Notes under the pieces: generated by a model
Databases searched by the model: none
The model's input: the letters and a program-made list of their open reading frames with translations, nothing else
What the model was told of the DNA's origin: nothing
Position numbers and translations under genes: made by a program
From: Cristatella mucedo
Lineage: Eukaryota > Bryozoa > Phylactolaemata > Cristatellidae
Length of the DNA stretch: 64,000 nucleotides
Assembly: GCA_009760855.2 (NCBI GenBank)
Contig: WPIO01000159.1
Coordinates: 380,001 to 444,000, forward strand
Direction: 5' to 3'
Part shown: positions 13,001 to 57,839 of the stretch, piece after piece
Position numbering within the stretch: the first letter of the stretch is position 1
Layout: every line of letters starts with the position of its first letter

Positions 13001-14540
13001 CTTAATAGGTTAGTTTGTTGGATGAGAAATGCCAATGTTGCCATTCGTTGGTATTATTTTGGTTATCAGAAGTCAGCCCAAAATGTACAAAGCCATTTTT
13101 AGCCGTGAAGTTACTTTCTTTCCGTCGCGTGGCCTCGGCTTTCAAGCAGCTTCCGCACGTAAATGCTTTCGGCTTTATGACTTCCAGGTGCAAAGCACAG
13201 TTTTGCTAGTTGTTGGCCAACATTCCTGGCGATAGAAAAATGGCTTCCCATCTCGGGTCTCGATATCTGGCTCATAACAAGCCACGTCCAAGCATCTACA
13301 ACTGTAACTTGCTACATCTTTCGTCACGGCACGTTCGCAAATAATAGTATACGCATCACTCGTTTCCATAGCGCCGTCAGAGACACTATTATCCGTTCAG
13401 AAACTAATGGCATGCGGCATGCACCGAGCGTGCAGCCCCGGGCTACTAATGCATTCCCTTTGACTTGGCTCTTAAAAGGGTGAGCACCATAACCACTGGG
13501 CGTATCCACCATACCAGTATCGCGAATGGTGTTACACATTAAAGAATATATATTGTCAGGGAATGTGCGTCTCATCGGGGCTACAAAAAATGCAGTAGCC
13601 ACTAGCCTCACGAAAGTCACACACGTGGCTGAGACGCGCTGTGTCACTGTTGATTTTCACCGTGTCCATCGTGTCGCCCGAATCGCTTCTCACAATTGAC
13701 CTGCCTGCAAACAGCTCGTACTCGACGATCGGCTGCACTCGGCCTGTCGTTGTTATGTTTGGCGTGTCTCCGCCCTTACTAGGTTAGTTTTTTGGATGAC
13801 AAACGCCAATGTTGCCATTCATTGGTATTTTGTTGTCGTCAAAATTCAGCCCGACATAGACAAACCATTTTTCGCCGTGAAGTTTTTCTTCCGTCCGTCG
13901 CGTCACCTTGGCTTGCATGCAGCTTTCGCACGCAAATGCCTTTGGCTATACAACGTTCAGATGCAAAGCACAGTTTTGTTTGTTCTTGGCCCACAGTCGT
14001 GGCGATAGAAAAATGGTTTCCCATCAAGGGTCTCGATAATTGGCTTATAAGAAGCCATGTCCAAGTATCTACAACGATAAGTCGCTATATCTTTCGTGGC
14101 GGCACAGCGAGAAGTAATAATTTTAGTGTCACTCATTTCCATAGCGCCTTAAAAGAAACTATTATCCGTTTAGGAGCTTATGGTATGCAACATGCCCAGA
14201 GCGTACAACCCCCGGTCAGCAAATGCATTCCCTTCGACCTTGCTCTTAAAAGGGTGAGCACCATAACCACTGGGCGTATCTAGCTTTCCAGTAACGCGAA
14301 GCATGTTGCTGATTTAAGAGTAATCATTGTCAGGGAACGTGCGATACCTGTGGGTTACTAAAAGGTGGGAGAAGCTAATAACCAGACGAAAGTCACGTAC
14401 GTGGCTGAGACAGGTTGTCACTAATAATTCTCCCCATGTCCATCGTTTCCCCTAAATCACTTCTCGCAATATACCTGCATGCAAACCAGCTCGTACTCGA
14501 CGATGGGTTGCATTTGGCCTGACGTTGTTCTGATCTGCGT
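10031..14540. repeat. Tandem array of ~772-776 bp units
   Basis: The landmark GCATTCCCTT/GCATTCCCTTTGA recurs at 10,355, 11,127, 11,899, 12,675, 13,451 and 14,225, giving periods of 772, 772, 776, 776 and 774 bp. Partial units flank both ends. Units after 12.11 kb differ visibly, while 10.35-12.11 kb contains identical copies. Shared words include GGCTTTCAAGCAGCTTTCGCA and CTATATCTTTCGTCACGGCA. No transposase or other known protein is visible. Confidence 0.95.
10346..12108. repeat. Recent 772-bp duplication inside the array
   Basis: Every base I compared between 10,346-11,336 and the positions 772 bp further on is the same, while the neighbouring units have diverged. The match stops at TTTTCACCA|GGTTC versus TTTTCACCA|TGTCG. 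This is either a very recent unequal crossover or an assembly duplication. Confidence 0.9.
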
Positions 14541-14549
14541 GTAAATATA

Positions 14550-15070
14550 TGCACTTTATCTTTTTAAAGGCAATGTTGCTTTATTTTTGCATTCCGTAGG
14601 AGAGCAGATATCAGAAACGCGTAACAGTAGTTTTATTTTTGAACACAAATTGTGTCGACCCTAGCTGAAGCCTGGCAGGTGCAATGCATTATTTATTTTG
14701 GCTTCTAAATGTTTGTCCCTTTATTTTATGAAAACCAATGCTGCCTTTTCTTACTATTGGGTCTCTTAGCAGAGGCTGGCGAGATGTATTTGCTTTTTAG
14801 TTTTCAATGACAGTATCGCTGACTTTCGAAGCAGCTTAATTGCACAAATATCTTGGCTTATACAATATTTTCCTTTTTTGGTGAAAGCAAACGTCTTTCT
14901 TTGTGCATTGCGTCGGAGAGCACATGTCGGCTACGTATAGCTGAACTTTTATTTGTGAATGACAATTATTTCTGCTCTAGCAGAAGTATGGCAGTGGCAA
15001 TGCATAATCTATTTCGGCTTCAAAATGTTTTGCGTTTTAGTTTGTGAAAGCCAATGATGCCTTTTGTGGA
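14550..15070. repeat. Degenerate ~300-bp direct repeat (two units)
   Basis: Two imperfect units share GCATTNCGTNGGAGAGCA, TGGCAGNTGCAATGCAT, TTTTGGCTTC.AAATGTTT and CCAATGNTGCCTTTT. It sits next to the 772-bp array but has a different sequence. Confidence 0.65.
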
Positions 15071-17265
15071 CATTACCTCGGCATAATTTCATGCATTTCG
15101 CTCCATCAATGCCAGCCACAAAATTGTCTGCCCATTAGTCAGCAGAAGTGAAAATAGAGGCCAAGTTTTGCTTGGATCTACTTGTTGGTTGCGAAAGCAT
15201 GGGTCGAGTATTGACAGTAAGTTAAAAGCATTATAACAATATAGATTTCGCCGTAACCCTTAGCCCTGCCGAGTTTCGGGAATCAATGCAGTCAGATTTC
15301 TTGTGTAAACTAACAGAAATAGGCAAATGACTTGAGTAGAAACCAGCTTAAAGTTTGTTAAAATTCAAGATCTTCTCAAATCCATAGTTGCAACAATATC
15401 CAGGAAGTATTCGTCCTTTACGACTTTGGGACAGTACAAAAGGTAATTACTCCAGGCGGAGATTAAAGTAATAAAGAATCTAATGGATTTGATTAGGAAC
15501 GGTGCGATGTGGTTCAAGCCTTGTATATATATACATATGCGGAATACTGGGACCATGCCTTGCATTTGCTTACGGGACTCCCAAACTCGATCAGAGGGAC
15601 TTTTGAGAGTCGTGATGGTGTCCACTGCATCTGAAGCTCAGCAGCTGCTTAGCTCCGTCAGTATTTCATTTCGTAATTGATGCAGGATTAATAGCATCGT
15701 TCTTTATCTACCCAAATTAAGTTAGTATATTTAAGTTTACCTAAGTCATTCTGCTCACTCATTCTAGCCGCTTTAGCCTGGCTTCGTAGTGTTCGCCTAC
15801 TCGAAGTCTAGCAGTGCGAGTTCATGCTGACTTTTACAGGCGTAGTATCTTATTTTAGCTTCTTAAGTGGATTAATTGGTGCTCCATTCTAATCGGCGGC
15901 ACGTTTTGGCCAGGTTAGAGACACCCGTGGCTAATAGGATCTGCATTGGGAGTTTCCTCGGCTTGGTTTCGGCATTCTACTTCTCATGCCTATGGGCTGA
16001 TTTGTCTTGCTTAGACATAAAGGTTCTGCTGTTGTCGGCCAGAAAAGAATTTTTAAAATATGTACCAGTTATATCTAATTTATTAATGATCTCACAGGCT
16101 CACTATGCCACTTGCATGCTAAAAGTCACTGTCAGACGGCTAGCTAGAAGCTTAATTAATTATATCGGGCAAAATCCGGAAAAGCCTAGACGGTGTAAAT
16201 TCTGTATGCCATGTCTTTTCGGAAGTGCTGTACATGCTCACTGAAGCTTAGACTGTGTATTATTCTATATATCAAGTTCCTATTCCTTTTATGGTGCATA
16301 TACATATGCATTAAAGAGACGAAACTGCATTTAGAGGGGTAGAATATGTATGTAATATCTGATTGTGATTGTTATCGTTATTAGACAAAGCCTGTGGCTT
16401 CGTTGAAAGGAGAGCCAGCTGTTTACCAGAAAGTGAAAGAGCAATCTCATTTTCGCATAACGTTAGCATGGCTGAGCAGTCAGAGTTTGCTGTATTTTCG
16501 CCTGCTCTCTATTCAGCAGGCTGGAGAGACCCTGAAATTTAAAATGCTTTCACGAGTTGCAGTTGCGATGCTGAAGGCTACAGCCTGTGATTGTTGTTCA
16601 ACGAGTTTCACAATTCATCTGCTGCTGCAAGCAGTATGAGTTAGTTCATGGTAAGACGACAAGGAGGTGCGACCATCTTCAAGTTGCTATTATTTCACTT
16701 GTCACTCAGGCTGGGTGCCAGTCTCAGATTTACGTGCTTTGTCTTCTTTGGCAGGAACGGCTTCATCAGCTCGTGGTCTGGCACTGCTGTTGAGTTTTTG
16801 CATGGCCAGCCAGCTTTGATCAACTGGCTGCACTTTTTTCCTGATTATATTGCAGTGCATAAAAGAGGTGTAGCGCTAATCAGGCGTCTTTTTGATTTCA
16901 TTATGAATAAATTTATTGTGAAATCAACCTTCAATCTGAGGGAGTTCTTATCGCTATTGGGTGTGCTGCAGCTTAGGCGTCCCAGGCTTTAGACATGCAG
17001 GCTGTGACCGACAGGCAAGTGTTATGGCAGTTGCATCATACATCTAAAGGATCTACGGTCCGGTCATGCACGCAGGGACAATGACATCAGCTCCCTAAGT
17101 TTTTCAAGCGCCAGTAAATATCTGAACTTATCAAGTGCCAAAAGTTTATGAAAGCCAGGGCACCAAATAATTTGGTGCCTCGCCTAACTAGGAAGTATTC
17201 CATTTGTGTTAGGTGGCAGCAAGCGATTTAAAGAACCTAAAACTGTGTGATATAACCATGAAACT
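15071..17265. other. No gene recognised
   Basis: About 2.2 kb. Open frames of 86 residues (15,365-15,625, minus), 122 (15,876-16,244, plus) and 114 (16,648-16,992, plus) show no domain I know. None has convincing splice borders. Confidence 0.4.
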
Positions 17266-17269
17266 GGTT

Positions 17270-17765
17270 GACCAATTAATAAGGAGCAAGTGCAGATCTT
17301 AACTAGTGAACGTGGCAATTGACGTTCTCAACTGACCCCGACGACTGAAAATATTTGCACCAGCTGCAAAGATTTATCCAACAGCCAACGAGTGAGTTAC
17401 CGTAAAAATCACAGGATGTCACAAATGCATTGATCGCCTTGGCAGAGGTAACCTTAACTAACAAAGCCCGAGTGGTTTGCACTGGGTCGTAGCTAGAAGA
17501 AAGCAGCTTTGACTTGACTTTGAGCAGATTACTCATCTAGAAAAAGGTCGTTTTGAATTAGAGCTGGGCTCAGTAACGTAGCTACCAGTGATCAGCTGCC
17601 GGGGCCAATTAGTAGGGTCGCACTTTCCAATTTGAGAGTAATCAGATTTTACCGGCACTGGCAATTTATTTTGCCTCATTAAATTTGAGAAAGCTGGCCT
17701 GCACAGAAATGTGAATTTTAACGATAAATGAAGCAAGGGAGCTTGAGCATTATCGAGCATTGTTT
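17270..17765 (-). mobile_element. LINE-A remnant (reverse transcriptase C-terminal part)
   Basis: Decayed minus-strand text INAFVTSCDFYGNSLVG recalls LVHAFVTSRLDFCNSLLTGL of the better copy at 5.5-6.25 kb. Frames are broken. Confidence 0.65.
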
Positions 17766-18062
17766 TTTCTCAGTAGATACACCGGTACGAAAAGTCAGAG
17801 CAGTTGAACCCTCACAACTTATTATTTAACTCTAGCAATTAAGTTCTGTAATCGTGCATGCGTTAGTCAAGCGGTTCTCTACCGGTGAGCTTTGTGGGCC
17901 GGTTAGGCGCCGTTGCAAGACGGGTTGCTTGGCGAGCACCAGTCCAACGGAGTTAAATATGCAAACTGTTGAAGCCCGAGTATAATAACCATTGCGTATG
18001 CCTGCGACCGCTAGAGGCGGTCCCGACCGCAAAGGCACTACAGCACAAAAAGATACGAGCGG

Positions 18063-18359
18063 CTACTCTCGGCACTTTATAGATGCTGCACTTAAAGCAT
18101 TCCCAAATGTCTGGTGGTAGCATCCGCAAACAGCAAAAATAGCGGAAGCAGGTAAATGCAGACGAAGCGAATCATTAAGATGCACCAAATGCTGTAAAAA
18201 CATTTGAGTTAGAAGTTGCTTTTTAAATGAAGACATGTTAGGGGACTTTTTGACGTGTGTCAGTAGTGAGTTCCAGGCTTTATTGGGATAGCAAATAAAG
18301 GCACGGTCTCCAACGGTTTCGAGGTTCGTATGAGGTATGGCTAAACGAAGGGTAGTCAC
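18063..18359 (-). mobile_element. LINE-A C-terminal remnant
   Basis: IPHTNLETVGDRAFICYPNK and AWNSLLTHVKKSPNMSSFKK match the IPRTNLKSFGDRAFSSYAPK / AWNSLPTCVRTSPDLTTFK end of LINE-A. It is an ancient scrap. Confidence 0.8.
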
Positions 18360-18475
18360 TCAAAAGGGTACCGTAACTTGCTAATAGTGGATGCGAATAA
18401 TCTCAAGGGGCTCAGAGCGCAGGGGAGTTGACACTACGATGCGACTTGCCTTGACCCTTGTGGCTTAGCACACGA

Positions 18476-18545
18476 GTAATAATAATAACGATAATAATAC
18501 ACTTGATATAGCTACGTCAGAGAACTCTCTTCATTGGCACCTCAC
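18476..18545 (-). mobile_element. LINE-A 3' tail, decayed
   Basis: (AAT)n-like stretch then ACACTTGATATAGC and CAGAGAACTCTC, the worn LINE-A terminus. Confidence 0.6.
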
Positions 18546-19204
18546 ATCTGGCGAGTAATATCTCTAGCACGAGCAGAAGTTTTTTTAAACGTCGTTGTCA
18601 AAAGAGATTGTCAGAGCAGCAAGCCGTGGCAGCATGAGCCAGTAGACCACATGTTCTGCAATGGAAACAAGGAATGGGTGGAAACAAGTTACGAGAAAAC
18701 ATTTAATGAGGTGACATTATGTTCTAGTTAGCGTGAATGGCCACAAAGAAAGGCCTTTAGCAACAACTTAGCAGAGACCGGTTACAGTTGTCAATGCATG
18801 CGGTCCCGTACGTGTGTACTCGATAGAGAGAGCTTCTTAGTGTCAAGGAAGTGCACAAAGCTGGACGACGGCGAGTGAAAAATCCATTGCATTCGAGATT
18901 TAGGCTGCCCGGAATCGTTTGCTCCGCTCAGCTGTTCACTAGTCAACCGTTCTAAAGAAAAACCGCCCATGCATTCACCCTTCATCAAGAAGCAGCTGAA
19001 TTTTGTTGTCCGTGCTTTAAATTGATCCTAAAGCTTCCTCCTCAACACTGGCTGTTGGGGCAACTCGCAACGTCTGCCGAGAGGTGAGAAGTCACAATCG
19101 ATGACAACTAGCTTGTTAGAAAAAATTCTCACGCTCTGGAAGAACTTGTCTTCCTGCAGCCGACAGCACACCGTGGTCAGTTTTGAATTGGATAAAAAAG
19201 ATGA
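18546..19204. other. No gene recognised
   Basis: No domain, RNA gene or repeat recognised in this stretch. Confidence 0.35.
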
Positions 19205-19400
19205 TAATAATAACACATTTGTTTAGCGCCATCAGAGAACTTAATATCTTTCTAGGCACTTTACATATGCTGTAAAGGAAGCATTATTAAATGGTTAGTG
19301 GTAACATCCAGATGTCAACAACCATAATATTGTTAGAGGTAACATGCAAAGTGTCAACCTGCAAATATAGTTAGTGGTGGTATTTAGTCCGACGAGACGA
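19205..19400 (-). mobile_element. LINE-A 3' tail and UTR
   Basis: TAATAATAACACATTTG, GAGAACTTAATATCTTTCTA and the AACATGCAAAGTGTCAACC words seen in the other LINE-A 3' UTRs. Confidence 0.75.
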
Positions 19401-19981
19401 AGCCGGTAAGTGAGATTTATATTTGCATGAGTGTATGGGAATTTCCGTCATCTAAACGCTACACACCTTCAGGCACGAACGCCCACATTTTTCTACGTAT
19501 TTTATAATTCGTCAACATTAAGTTTCCAACTGATCTGCACTGAAGCCAAAGTAGCAGTATTCGCTTGAGTGTCGAAGCCGGGAGGCTGCGAGGGTCAATG
19601 AACGATTTAAGAGCATGCATTAGTGGCCGATTCAAAACCCGTGCAGCAGCTTTTACTCTTTGCACTTTACTCACAGCGTACGAGTAATCAATTTGGAAGC
19701 TGCAACAAAATGGTCACTGCGTCCTGCTACCCTGCTCTCAGAAGGCTGTTGGTTGTCAGGTTCTCGTAGCCAGAGCCGTGTATGCTCGACGTGTGCACCG
19801 CTCGAAGTCAGAGCTAGCCAAAGGGCGTCCTGACTTACAAGACGTTGGTCCGATGCTGAGCGCTGCGATATCAATCTAGTGCAATAAGATATTGATGTAT
19901 CGATCGGGTATCGATGAGGCGTGGGTATAGTTGGGAATATTTGTCCCCTTTGCTCCCCACCATAAAACTCTATAAGCCGGA

Positions 19982-20054
19982 GAACGTAGGAGGAGCAGGT
20001 CCACGTCACGATATGCATGGCATATCGTGACGTGGACCTGCTCGTCCTATGTTC
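19982..20054. repeat. Hairpin with 35-bp arms and 3-nt loop
   Basis: Left arm 19,982-20,016 and right arm 20,020-20,054 are reverse complements at 33 of 35 positions, around the loop ATG. The arms include AGGTCCACGTCACGATATGC. The loop is too short for a typical miRNA precursor. Confidence 0.95.
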
Positions 20055-20707
20055 CGTCAGCTGACGATCTTCCTTTGCTGATATTGCATCATAGCCTCAA
20101 TCATCAATCGATTGACTGGCAGCATAACCCGGAGCTACAGCAAAACCTGTGACCCGCAGCAGTAAGAGAATGCACGCTCCTTCTCGGCTGGATATCCAAT
20201 AATTTAGAAAAATGACGGATGGGCAATGGTTTTGCAATGTCTAGTGGCTCTTGTAACCGATAGTTGAGCGGCTGCGCTGATGGTGTTGGTCGGTATGTGC
20301 AAAGTGGGCGGATGTGGAACAATAAGCGACGTCAACGATTACGTTTTTTCGGCAATGGCTGCACCACTAGTTGAGCGTGCAAATTTGAGAGTTGATGCTG
20401 ATGAGTAGCTGTTCGCGGCCGCTGGCGTTCCGGAGCTTGAGACCTCAAAGACAGCTGGCAACAAAGCGTACGACCAGAGCGCTGGTGAGAGCCGGCGTAC
20501 TTGTGTAACTACCTCATCAGAAAATTCGGCTGGCAGTATAAGCGAGTCGGCTGCGTTCCTTGGGCAGCTTCCGCTTCTCTCCGTCTGCCAGCATGGCCCT
20601 ATCTTCGCTCGAAGAAAGGCTCGCCCTTTTTCAGGCTACTATCGCCTGAGCTTGGTAGGTGCTTGGACAGAATTAGTAAGGAGGCTCTACCAAGTTCCGA
20701 TCAGCAA

Positions 20708-20713
20708 TTTATT
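20708..20713 (-). promoter_or_regulatory. Candidate TRPA1 polyadenylation signal AATAAA
   Basis: A minus-strand AATAAA hexamer lies about 300 bases past the stop codon of the last TRPA1 exon. That is a reasonable 3'UTR length, but hexamers occur by chance and no transcript evidence is available. Confidence 0.4.
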
Positions 20714-21013
20714 TTCGGGTTAAAAAGAGCACCAGGGTCGCGTACGCTTGTGGCCATGAGAGGATATGTACCACGATCGGTCGCACTGGCGGTTGATCGG
20801 AGCCGGTTGATGGGTGCCACTGCAATCGAAGGTCTGCGGCTCTAAATGCGTAGCATTTTCCGAGAGTGTCTAGGGTCGCTATGTAAAAGCAAGCAGCGTT
20901 CCGACGGCGTTTCGTACAGCACCGAACATGGGACTTCGTAGTTCGTTAGTCACTGAGTGTCGGCTTCTCATGTGAATCAACTTTGTGCGAAGCGAGCGCT
21001 ATAGTCCGACTGA

Positions 21014-54663
<33,650 letters not shown>

Positions 54664-54879
54664 CTAAAGAAGGACGAGAAAATGCTTGAGGTGAGCATCA
54701 CATAAAATCAGCATCAAGATTATGAAACTAGAGATCCGAGGTGAGAATCGTAAGATTTTCTCAAGGATGCATGCATGTATTTGAAGGATGCGCCATCTGA
54801 AGCTCAATTAGTGTGGATAACTTAACAAGCAGTAACAAGAAAATATCAGATATTGAAAATATTGATGTTTACAGATTAT

Positions 54880-54995
54880 TTATTAGTAAAACTCCTCTAT
54901 CCCTTTGCAGAAAATGTAAAGCACCTAGAAAGAGATTAAGTTCTCTGAGGGCGCTTTATCAAGTAAATTTTTATTATTATTATTATCACATGGCT
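54880..54995 (+). mobile_element. LINE-A 3' tail
   Basis: CTTTGCAGAAAATGTAAAGC, ATTAAGTTCTCTGAGGGCGC and (TTA)n. Confidence 0.85.
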
Positions 54996-54999
54996 TGCC

Positions 55000-56085
55000 A
55001 ATTTTTAAAAACCGCGATAGAAATTCACCAGAATCAATTCGTGGAGAGCTCAGCATTGCTTACTTATTCACCTGAGTACCACTGCAAAATATTTAGCTAA
55101 TTAATTATTCAGATTTATAAAGAACTAAGCACTTCAAAGGGATATGATGACCCTAGACAGACGCACGGATCTATGTTGCAGTCTTCGGCGGGGGCTGATC
55201 CCACATCACTGAAAAAAGAGCGAAAGTCACACCAACTCAGCCGTTTCCCCAGAGGAAAGTATACTGTCACCAAATTTTTGGCTAGAGCAAGTTTGCTATG
55301 ATGAAAAATATCCACGAGTCACTACTAAGAGCTAGTATGAATTTAAAATAGTTAAAGTACACCTAAGACTTTGGAAAATTTAATTAGACTATAATAAACA
55401 ATAAAGAAAGGAGACCTATCTCAAAGCCATCAACGTGAACAAAAAGAAATGAAACTTTTTTAAAGCTATTACCGTATTGATGGCTACTACAAATAATATT
55501 TTATGAAATTCACTACAGGACCACCTTAAGCTCAACAGTTTTATTCGCAGACCGTTTCCACTGCCACTAGTCGACTTCTCGGATCCCCGATTAGCGAATA
55601 CTTAATCGCGGTGACTGCATGCAATCTCATTAGCTCGACGAGCATCTCTTGTGGTTTGACCCTGGCTGTAACCCAGTACTGGCATGACTGTCAAAGAGAG
55701 TCACATAGCATAAACAGGCGGTACCAAGAGCGGCCATAGAATCAAAGGTACCAAGCTAAATCCAATAAATTCAGTCGCGAGTCCTCTTTGCTGAAGGAGC
55801 TACGTGAGCTCGGCAGCTGATGTGCATATACTCGGATAAACTCGCCCTGACTCCTTAGGGTCGCCGTAGATGGGATCCTTTGCTGTGGCCAAACCACAGC
55901 AAAGGATCCCATTACTCCTGCCCCCCTGACCGTCACCAGCCACGAAAAAAGTATGCCTTAATTCAATTTGACGAGCAACCGCCGAGTTTGACTTGAATAA
56001 ACTCAACGTTGTTGAGCAATAATTTTCAATTATTTCAGGTCTGTCTAGCCTTTTCTATATAATAATTTTCCAGGTCTTGTCCCCC
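55000..56085. other. Upstream TRPA1 region, no exon established
   Basis: A TTTTTTCAG acceptor-like site at about 55,210 (minus) opens a short frame DVGSAPAEDCNIDPCVCLG, but it has no TRPA1 similarity and no matching phase. Confidence 0.35.
55870..55912. repeat. Perfect 19-bp-arm hairpin
   Basis: ATGGGATCCTTTGCTGTGG (55,870-55,888) and its exact reverse complement (55,894-55,912) flank the loop CCAAA. Confidence 0.97.
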
Positions 56086-56089
56086 TCTA

Positions 56090-56570
56090 GACAAAGCATC
56101 GTATCTATTCACCGATTCTTTCTGTAACTAGAGAAACTGCTGCATACATTTCAGCCTCCTCGTACTCTTCCCCTGCCAGCGAGCTTTCTCAGGAAAATAA
56201 ATTAGCTATCCGCTCTTTTACTTAACAACTTTTGGTGACAGAAACTTTGCTCTGTATATAGGTCGTAGAATAATGGAACTAATTGGATTTTTAGAAACGT
56301 GGAACTAACTGTGGAACTAGTTTACACAATTCGTGGGTCATTACAGTCCAAACTTTCGACCACTTTTCTGGGCGCTCGACTGTTTCTTCTATGCTACTTG
56401 CTTTCTGGTCTGACCTCTTGACATGGCTATGCTTCTCATTTGTTCTTTATTGACTGATAACAAATTCTGTTTGTTGGCTAGAGTAGTCACACCAGACTAA
56501 TGACTCGGGTATTCTATCGCAAAGTCTCGTGCTTGATACCCACTTAGTATAGTATTTACGGCTTTGTGCA
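56090..56570 (+). mobile_element. LINE-B 3' end, decayed
   Basis: TAAATTAGCTATCCGCTCTT, TTGGTGACAGAAACTTTGCT and GTGGAACTAGTTTACACAAT follow the LINE-B order (TAAATTAGCTGTCCC, TTGGCGACAGAAGCTTT, GTGGAACTCGCTTGCACAAT). Heavily mutated. Confidence 0.75.
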
Positions 56571-56599
56571 CTACACATTCATGCTTAAAAATTAAATAA

Positions 56600-57010
56600 A
56601 AATTCAAGTATTTGCAGAAGCTACGTGCTAAATTAAATGCTTGCATAATTTTATGTTTAAGCGTAAGTATGGCAACGTCAAATATTTTGAGTCAAGGGGC
56701 CATCGATAACTAAACTAGGTTTTAAGCGGTTGCGTAAAGGGTGGCCCAATGTACTAAAATTTGAAAATCCAAAAGAAGCCATAGTTTGGATAAATAACCA
56801 TTTCGGATGATAAGCCTCATTATCGAAATCTTGAAAAGCATCAGTGCTGCGCTTTCCACGTCCTGTTATAATGAAGAATAGCGACAAGAAAAAATGTCCC
56901 ATTGTCACGCGTGTAATCCATGCAACAAGTAACTGCATGACTTTCTGAGAAAATTCTACTTGATATTCATAGTTTAAAACTGCACATTACTCGTATTAAG
57001 TCATAAAAAC
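56600..57010. other. Unassigned; low-confidence minus-strand exon candidate
   Basis: At 56,815-56,880 a CATTATAACAG acceptor opens GRGKRSTDAFQDFDNEAYHP. The acidic text could be an N-terminal TRPA1 exon, but I see no clear donor or phase match to 54,663. Confidence 0.2.
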
Positions 57011-57014
57011 AGGA

Positions 57015-57125
57015 AACCATGGGCTCAACCCCCGCAGCATCTGTGAAGCGCCTGAATAGGGATCAAGTTCTTTAAGGGATACTACACATGTGAAATATAT
57101 ATATATATATATATTTATTTATTTA
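57015..57125 (+). mobile_element. SINE-1, 3' part
   Basis: GGGCTCAACCCCCGCAGCAT, GTGAAGCGCCTGAATAGGGA and CAAGTTCTTTAAGGG, then a (TA)n/(TTTA)n tail. Confidence 0.75.
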
Positions 57126-57835
57126 AAATCCGCGATTGTTGATATGATTCTCAGATGCGGAACGTCTATGGTTAACTTTAAATCTGGGAGTTTTCAGAAC
57201 ATCACACTAACAGTGTTAGTGGTCACGTGGCTCTAAAAAGTCTTTCACACAAGCACAAAGAACGTAACTGTGTTATTCCTTAAGGACACTAGAAGTATAG
57301 ATACTGGTGGAACTAGAGGTTCGAGTCATAGCTAGCGAGTAGTAGAAGCCGCCTCGACACACGCTGGTAGGAGCCGGCAGCAATCAAGAAAGCTCATACC
57401 TTAATAACCAATCTAAATTCTCAAAATGCATACTTCACAGCCGCTTAGGGCCAGAGGTGCTCAGGACGAGCTGCAAATTACAACAGAAATAATTACTCGC
57501 TCAGATGGCATTTCATGAAAACTAAGTCATATATTATGCCACATCCGGTTCTTATGAATTCTGACTAATAATCTCTCGCAACTTTCATAAACCAGCTGAT
57601 TTAGGATTTTAAGTTACACTAGCTCATCAACTAAAGACTCCGGTCCGATTTGTGTGAGGTTCAATAATCGAACGTGGAGTCGATTGGTGGCACTAGTCCA
57701 TACGGGTCTTCGATTACTGTCTATGCTTAGGCATGTGTCCTAATTTAAGAAAATTCAAGTCTTTCGAAACTGTTGTCTTGATTTCACACGACAACAAGTC
57801 ACCGACGGTGACAGTAGTCTAACGCCCACAAAATC
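57126..57835. other. No gene recognised
   Basis: No repeat or coding match seen between a SINE and the start of a LINE. Confidence 0.35.
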
Positions 57836-57839
57836 CTCC

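Larger units (their letters stand above)
19401..20990. other. TRPA1 downstream flank, no gene recognised
   Basis: Beyond the likely TRPA1 polyadenylation site. Contains a strong hairpin (separate entry). Open frames of up to 115 codons are unrecognised. Confidence 0.4.

Noticed and set aside
15365-15625. 86-codon minus frame with YCPKVVKDEYFLDIVATM, which looked like a possible host exon.
   Set aside because: No known domain and no convincing acceptor and donor pair; left unassigned.
55115-55315. Candidate N-terminal TRPA1 exon following a TTTTTTCAG.
   Set aside because: No ankyrin or TRPA1 N-terminal similarity and no matching donor phase.
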